A stretch of DNA of 64,000 nucleotides from positions 310,001-374,000 of the forward strand of contig NZ_FPAT01000002.1 of assembly GCF_900116555.1 (NCBI RefSeq). The letters are read 5' to 3'. The translations under genes and the position numbers were made by a program. The notes below the pieces were generated by a model. The model had not been told where the DNA came from. It did no database searches and was given only the letters and a program-made list of their open reading frames with translations. This DNA comes from Actinopolyspora lacussalsi subsp. righensis. Lineage in GTDB: Bacteria; Actinomycetota; Actinomycetes; Mycobacteriales; Pseudonocardiaceae. Numbering within the stretch: the stretch's first letter is position 1; the number at the start of each line of letters is the position of its first letter. This document shows positions 61,302 to 64,000 of the stretch, one piece after another.

Positions 61302-61437
61302 CGGCGGTGCCACGTCGCGGGCGCGGTGCGCGGCGAAACAGACCACCACCGGCCGTCACGGCGAACTGAGCACACTCCAGGAGCACCACGAGACCTCCCC
61401 GCTGTGGAGCACCGGAGGTGCGCACGGGGACGGCTCC

Positions 61438-61653
61438 GTGGCGACGGGCGAGAACGAGCGGGACAATGGCGTCGTGAACCAGCAGGAATATCAGGCCGGG
61501 CGACAACCGGCTTCGCGGCGCCGATCCCGTTCGATCGACGAGATTTTCGGCGATGTACTGCCGGAAACCACGGCGGACGAGCGTGACGGCTCCGAGAACG
61601 GGGGCTCGAACTCCTGGTACATCGAGAACAGACCGCCCCATCACGACTCCTGA
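61438..61653 (+). CDS. small conserved-looking hypothetical protein
   Basis: 71 aa from GTG 61438 (GTG 61474 also possible). Basic centre RQPASRRRSRSIDEIFGDVLPE and an acidic tail that ends with WYIENRPPHHDS. I have no named family for it; the compact ordered motifs at the end suggest it is real. Ends 50 bases before hairpin repeat copy 6. Confidence 0.55.
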   Translation: MATGENERDNGVVNQQEYQAGRQPASRRRSRSIDEIFGDVLPETTADERDGSENGGSNSWYIENRPPHHDS

Positions 61654-61702
61654 CCTTTCGAGTGAGGTCGGCGGCTCGGAGTGCGGTCTGCGTCGAAGCC
61701 GC

Positions 61703-61730
61703 GCGGCGATTTCGCGAGAAATCGACGCCG
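61703..61730 (+). repeat. dispersed GCGA-loop hairpin repeat, copy 6
   Basis: GCGGCGATTTCGCGAGAAAT followed by CGACGCCG. Pairing as in copy 4, with the same CGA bulge. Lies between a plus-strand small gene and the end of the SAF-domain gene. Confidence 0.8.
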
Positions 61731-61796
61731 TTCGAGCCGCGCGACAGTGGACGGTGAGAGCGATTCAGCGCGGGGTAGATCCAGGGCTGCTTCTAT

Positions 61797-62456
61797 TCAG
61801 CGCAGGGTCATCGTCACCGATTCGTGTAGCGTCGCCGCGGCCACGTCGGCGGCGCGACGGCGTTCGAGCCCGACGACCACAAGTGTGTCGCCTTCGGCGT
61901 CCCCCTCGGAGGGATGAACCGCTACGACGGTCGCTCGTTCGGCCAGTATCCGGGTGTTTCCGCTCCTGCCGCCGACTATGTCCACGCGCAGGCCGGGGTG
62001 AAGCAGTTCGGCCACCGCCTCGTCGGCGGGCCGGATCGCGACCGCGGCCTCGGTTTCGCCACCCGTGGTCAGCTCGGTGAGCGGATCGTCCAACAGGCTC
62101 AGGTCGGTCAGTGGTTCGCCGCGACGCGCCGCGCGTGCCAGGACCTCGCCGGTGACTCGTTCTCGCTGCCGCAGCGCTCGGTCCGGAACCAGCCGCTCCG
62201 GCATCCGGACCGTCGTGACGTCCCGCGGACCGACCCGGGTCCCCGGAGTCAGATCTCGGGACGCGGTCAGCACCGTCTTCGTTCTCGAAGCGGTCCCGGA
62301 GTGCGCGGGCAGTGCGTACCACCCCGCCATCAGCAGCAGCACGGCCGCCAGGGCACGACGGAGCAGCACGATTCGTCTGCCCCGCATCCGCATCGTCTCG
62401 CGCAGCCGTTCCCGCGCGCCTCGCCGTAGCCGTCGGTCAGCGGTGCTTTCCCGCAA
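61797..62456 (-). CDS. SAF-domain (CpaB/RcpC-like) membrane protein
   Basis: 219 aa from a TTG start at 62454-62456, supported by GGGAG 6 bases upstream. A basic N-terminus precedes one helix (LLRRALAAVLLLMAGWYAL). TVLTASRDLTPGTRVGPRDVTTVRMPERLVP and RGEPLTDLSLL form the SAF domain, and GLRVDIVGGRSGNTRILAERATVVAV the following RcpC-like part. CpaB proteins help assemble Flp/Tad pili, but no other pilus gene is here. Bases 62457-62761 between this gene and the next contain no gene. Confidence 0.72.
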   Translation of the reverse strand: MRESTADRRLRRGARERLRETMRMRGRRIVLLRRALAAVLLLMAGWYALPAHSGTASRTKTVLTASRDLTPGTRVGPRDVTTVRMPERLVPDRALRQRERVTGEVLARAARRGEPLTDLSLLDDPLTELTTGGETEAAVAIRPADEAVAELLHPGLRVDIVGGRSGNTRILAERATVVAVHPSEGDAEGDTLVVVGLERRRAADVAAATLHESVTMTLR

Positions 62457-62761
62457 TTCGATCTCCCGCTCGGTGCGTGGTGATTCTCGTCACCACGAGT
62501 CTGGAGCGGCGTCGGAGGTTCCGAACAAACTCGACCGGCTCCGCTGTGGAGCGTCGATCCGGATGTGGACGGCAGCGGGGGTGGCGGAACCGGGTCAGGA
62601 AGCCCGTGTCCCCGCGCGTCATCCTGCCGCGAGCCACCGTACGGCCGAGCCGCGGAACGGATGGGGTGCCGAACCGGGCCTGCCGGTGCGGTCTCCCGCT
62701 GTCCGCCCGTGGCTCGCCCGGACAGCGGACGTACCTCGGGATCCGCGAGGGAGCGGTTCTG

Positions 62762-63121
62762 TCAGTTCGTGGCCGCGGAGGTCTGCGTCTGGGCTCCGGA
62801 GGAGCTCGATTCCGAGGAACCACCGGAACTCCCACCCGACGACTCGGAACTCCCGGAGCTTCCCGAACCGGAGCTGTCGGAGGAGCCGTTGCCCGAGCCG
62901 GAGTTCGTCCCCGCCGAGGCCCCGGACTCGCTCGAGGAGTTCGACCCGCGGCTGTCGTTGCGGTAGAACCCGCTGCCCTTGAAGACGACACCCACCGCGT
63001 TGAACTTCTTCCGCAGCCTGCCCGAGCACTCCGGGCAGTCGGTGAGCGAGTCCTCACTCAACGACTGGAAGGTCTCAAAATCGTGCCCGCAGGCGGTGCA
63101 GGCGTACTGGTAAGTGGGCAC
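62762..63121 (-). CDS. FmdB-family zinc-ribbon protein, Rv0991c-type chaperone homologue
   Basis: 119 aa from GTG 63119-63121 (GGAGG 10 bases upstream). MPTYQYACTACGHDFETFQS with C8, C11, C29 and C32 forms the FmdB zinc ribbon; RLRKKFNAVGVVFKGSGFYRNDSRG completes the conserved core. The last 60 residues are almost only Ser, Gly, Glu and Thr, so disordered. By position (next to the cyclo-ligase and galU) it matches Rv0991c, described as an oxidation-activated chaperone that works with DnaK. A CIRCE-like operator lies 86 bases upstream. Confidence 0.85.
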   Translation of the reverse strand: MPTYQYACTACGHDFETFQSLSEDSLTDCPECSGRLRKKFNAVGVVFKGSGFYRNDSRGSNSSSESGASAGTNSGSGNGSSDSSGSGSSGSSESSGGSSGGSSESSSSGAQTQTSAATN

Positions 63122-63207
63122 GGGTCTCATACCTCCGGAATCGGACGGCGACGCATCGACGCGCCGCGCTCGGTGACACACGCGGTGCCGGTCCCCGGAC
63201 AACGACA

Positions 63208-63234
63208 TTGGCACTCGAACGGGACGAGTGCCAA
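63208..63234. promoter_or_regulatory. CIRCE-like HrcA operator
   Basis: TTGGCACTC-N9-GAGTGCCAA is a perfect inverted repeat with the exact 9-base spacing of CIRCE. Each arm differs from the consensus TTAGCACTC by one symmetric base. It lies in the promoter region of the FmdB-like gene (minus strand). HrcA binds CIRCE to repress groEL-type heat-shock genes. Confidence 0.8.
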
Positions 63235-63343
63235 TACGATAATGCTGCACGGCTGGACACCGACGCAATCGGGGCTGCGTCACAATGCGACGTCGATAAT
63301 GTCACGCGCCCGAAGGAGCTTCGGGGACCGCCCGTAACCGGAA

Positions 63344-63940
63344 TCACACCGGTAGGCGGGTGAATCCGGAAGCGGGGGTCACGACTCCGGTGACACGCAC
63401 GTCGTGTGCCTCGGCGGGCAGTTCCTCGACGAACTCCGAGTCCCGAACCACCGCCGCGAGCTCGGCCGAATCGTCGGCCAGCGGCAACGACCGGTCGTAG
63501 AAACCGGCACCCTTACCCAAGCGTACCCCTCGTCGGTCCACGGCCAGGGCGGGAACCAGCACCGCGCCCGCCTCCGAGATCGCACCCGCTCCCAGGTGGG
63601 GCGTGCTCGGTTCCAGCAGTCCGTAGGTCGCACGACGCAGCGAGTCCGGCCCCTCGTAGGCCGCCCACTCCAACGGGTTCCTGCCCGCCATGACGGGCAG
63701 CAACACGCGGTGGCCCCGTGCCACGAGGCTGTCGAGCAGTTCCGGTGATCCGGGTTCGGACCCCACCGGCACATAGGCGCAGACGGTTGTGATCCGTGTC
63801 TCGGACAACCATTCGATTATCGTCGTTCGCAGCGCACGGTTCTCCTCGGTACGGGTTCGTTCGGTGAGCGCGTCACGTTCCGAACCCAGCCTGCGTCGCC
63901 ACTGTTCTTTTCGGTTCAGTTCGTCTTCCGAGAGCGTCAC
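63344..63940 (-). CDS. 5-formyltetrahydrofolate cyclo-ligase
   Basis: 198 aa from GTG 63938-63940; ATG 63979 would add 13 residues that overlap the divergent promoter. KEQWRRRLGSERDALTE opens the fold; the signature GVRLGKGAGFYDRSL (GxGxGFYDR) binds ATP and the folate. It converts 5-formyl-THF to 5,10-methenyl-THF. The neighbours on both sides match Rv0991c and galU. Confidence 0.88.
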   Translation of the reverse strand: MTLSEDELNRKEQWRRRLGSERDALTERTRTEENRALRTTIIEWLSETRITTVCAYVPVGSEPGSPELLDSLVARGHRVLLPVMAGRNPLEWAAYEGPDSLRRATYGLLEPSTPHLGAGAISEAGAVLVPALAVDRRGVRLGKGAGFYDRSLPLADDSAELAAVVRDSEFVEELPAEAHDVRVTGVVTPASGFTRLPV

Positions 63941-63977
63941 GAGACGAAGGGTAGTCAATATCGCTAGGCTCGCGGTC

Positions 63978-64000
63978 ATGAGTAGCCTGACAAGCTCGCA
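63978..64000 (+). CDS. galU: probable start of galU (UTP-glucose-1-phosphate uridylyltransferase), cut by window edge
   Basis: ATG at 63978 opens a frame MSSLTSS that runs off the window, divergent from the cyclo-ligase gene. Only seven codons are visible, so the name rests on gene order (cyclo-ligase divergent from galU, as Rv0992c-Rv0993) and not on sequence. Confidence 0.4.

Noticed and set aside
62457-62761. mscL expected from mycobacterial gene order
   Set aside because: No membrane-channel frame is present in this gap or between moaB and the SAF gene.

Overview
This is a GC-rich actinomycete chromosome segment. GTG and TTG starts are common, regulators are mostly TetR, MarR and LuxR types, and stop/start overlaps (GTGA, ATGA) are frequent. 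The right end (54.2-64 kb) matches the mycobacterial order mprA-mprB-pepD-moaB2 ... Rv0991c-like-cyclo-ligase-galU. Together with a bluB gene, an F420-type enzyme and a GH64 glucanase, this suggests a Pseudonocardiales relative (for example an Actinopolyspora or Saccharopolyspora type organism). The organism assignment is inference; no rRNA is present.

Layout. 0-10 kb: the end of an ECF sigma factor with a six-helix anti-sigma factor, then small redox and detoxification units (TetR/haloacid dehalogenase, a ureohydrolase homologue, two MDR oxidoreductases, two aldo/keto reductases, a MarR and a TetR regulator), several with clear palindromic operators. 10.2-15 kb: a complete lasso-peptide cluster (precursor A, cyclase C, RRE protein B1, leader peptidase B2, two-gene ABC exporter). 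15-27 kb: MOSC protein, DUF5710 protein, DnaQ-type exonuclease, secreted lipase, large LuxR (LAL) regulator, formate/nitrite transporter, a VapBC-like pair with a broken toxin, small DUF proteins, and a CPA2 antiporter fused to a UBP zinc finger. 27-40 kb: two tandem NIS siderophore synthetases, a membrane glycosyltransferase-like protein, a YhgE-like permease with a C-terminal carboxypeptidase-regulatory-like domain, and a TetR-DrrA-DrrB-MGT cassette that looks like drug export plus glycosyl inactivation. 40-44.8 kb: GH64 glucanase, Orn/Lys/Arg decarboxylase, F420-type enzyme, VOC protein.

44.8-48 kb is a small island bounded by direct repeats. The right repeat is the 3' end of an intact tRNA-Arg(CCT) gene; the left is a partial copy of it. 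Between them are a lipoprotein gene and a decayed IS5-like element with perfect 13-bp terminal inverted repeats. Next come a STAND NTPase with TPR-like repeats, a CDP-glycerol-transferase-like protein, a diguanylate cyclase with an AGDEF active site, and BluB.

54-64 kb is an envelope-stress locus. mprA and the HtrA-type protease gene share the same TCTCAG-N5-TCTCAG direct repeat upstream. A deoR-galT pair is inserted between mprB and htrA. The FmdB-like (Rv0991c-type) chaperone gene has a near-consensus CIRCE operator. The window ends at the probable first codons of galU.

Across the whole window six copies of a hairpin-forming repeat (core GATTTCGCGAGAAAT, a 5-6 bp stem capped by GCGA) occur in intergenic DNA, all in the same orientation. 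Two of them form the end of a longer composite repeat. This is the strongest unexplained structural signal. The lasso peptide, with both cysteines in its tail, is the strongest candidate for a new product.
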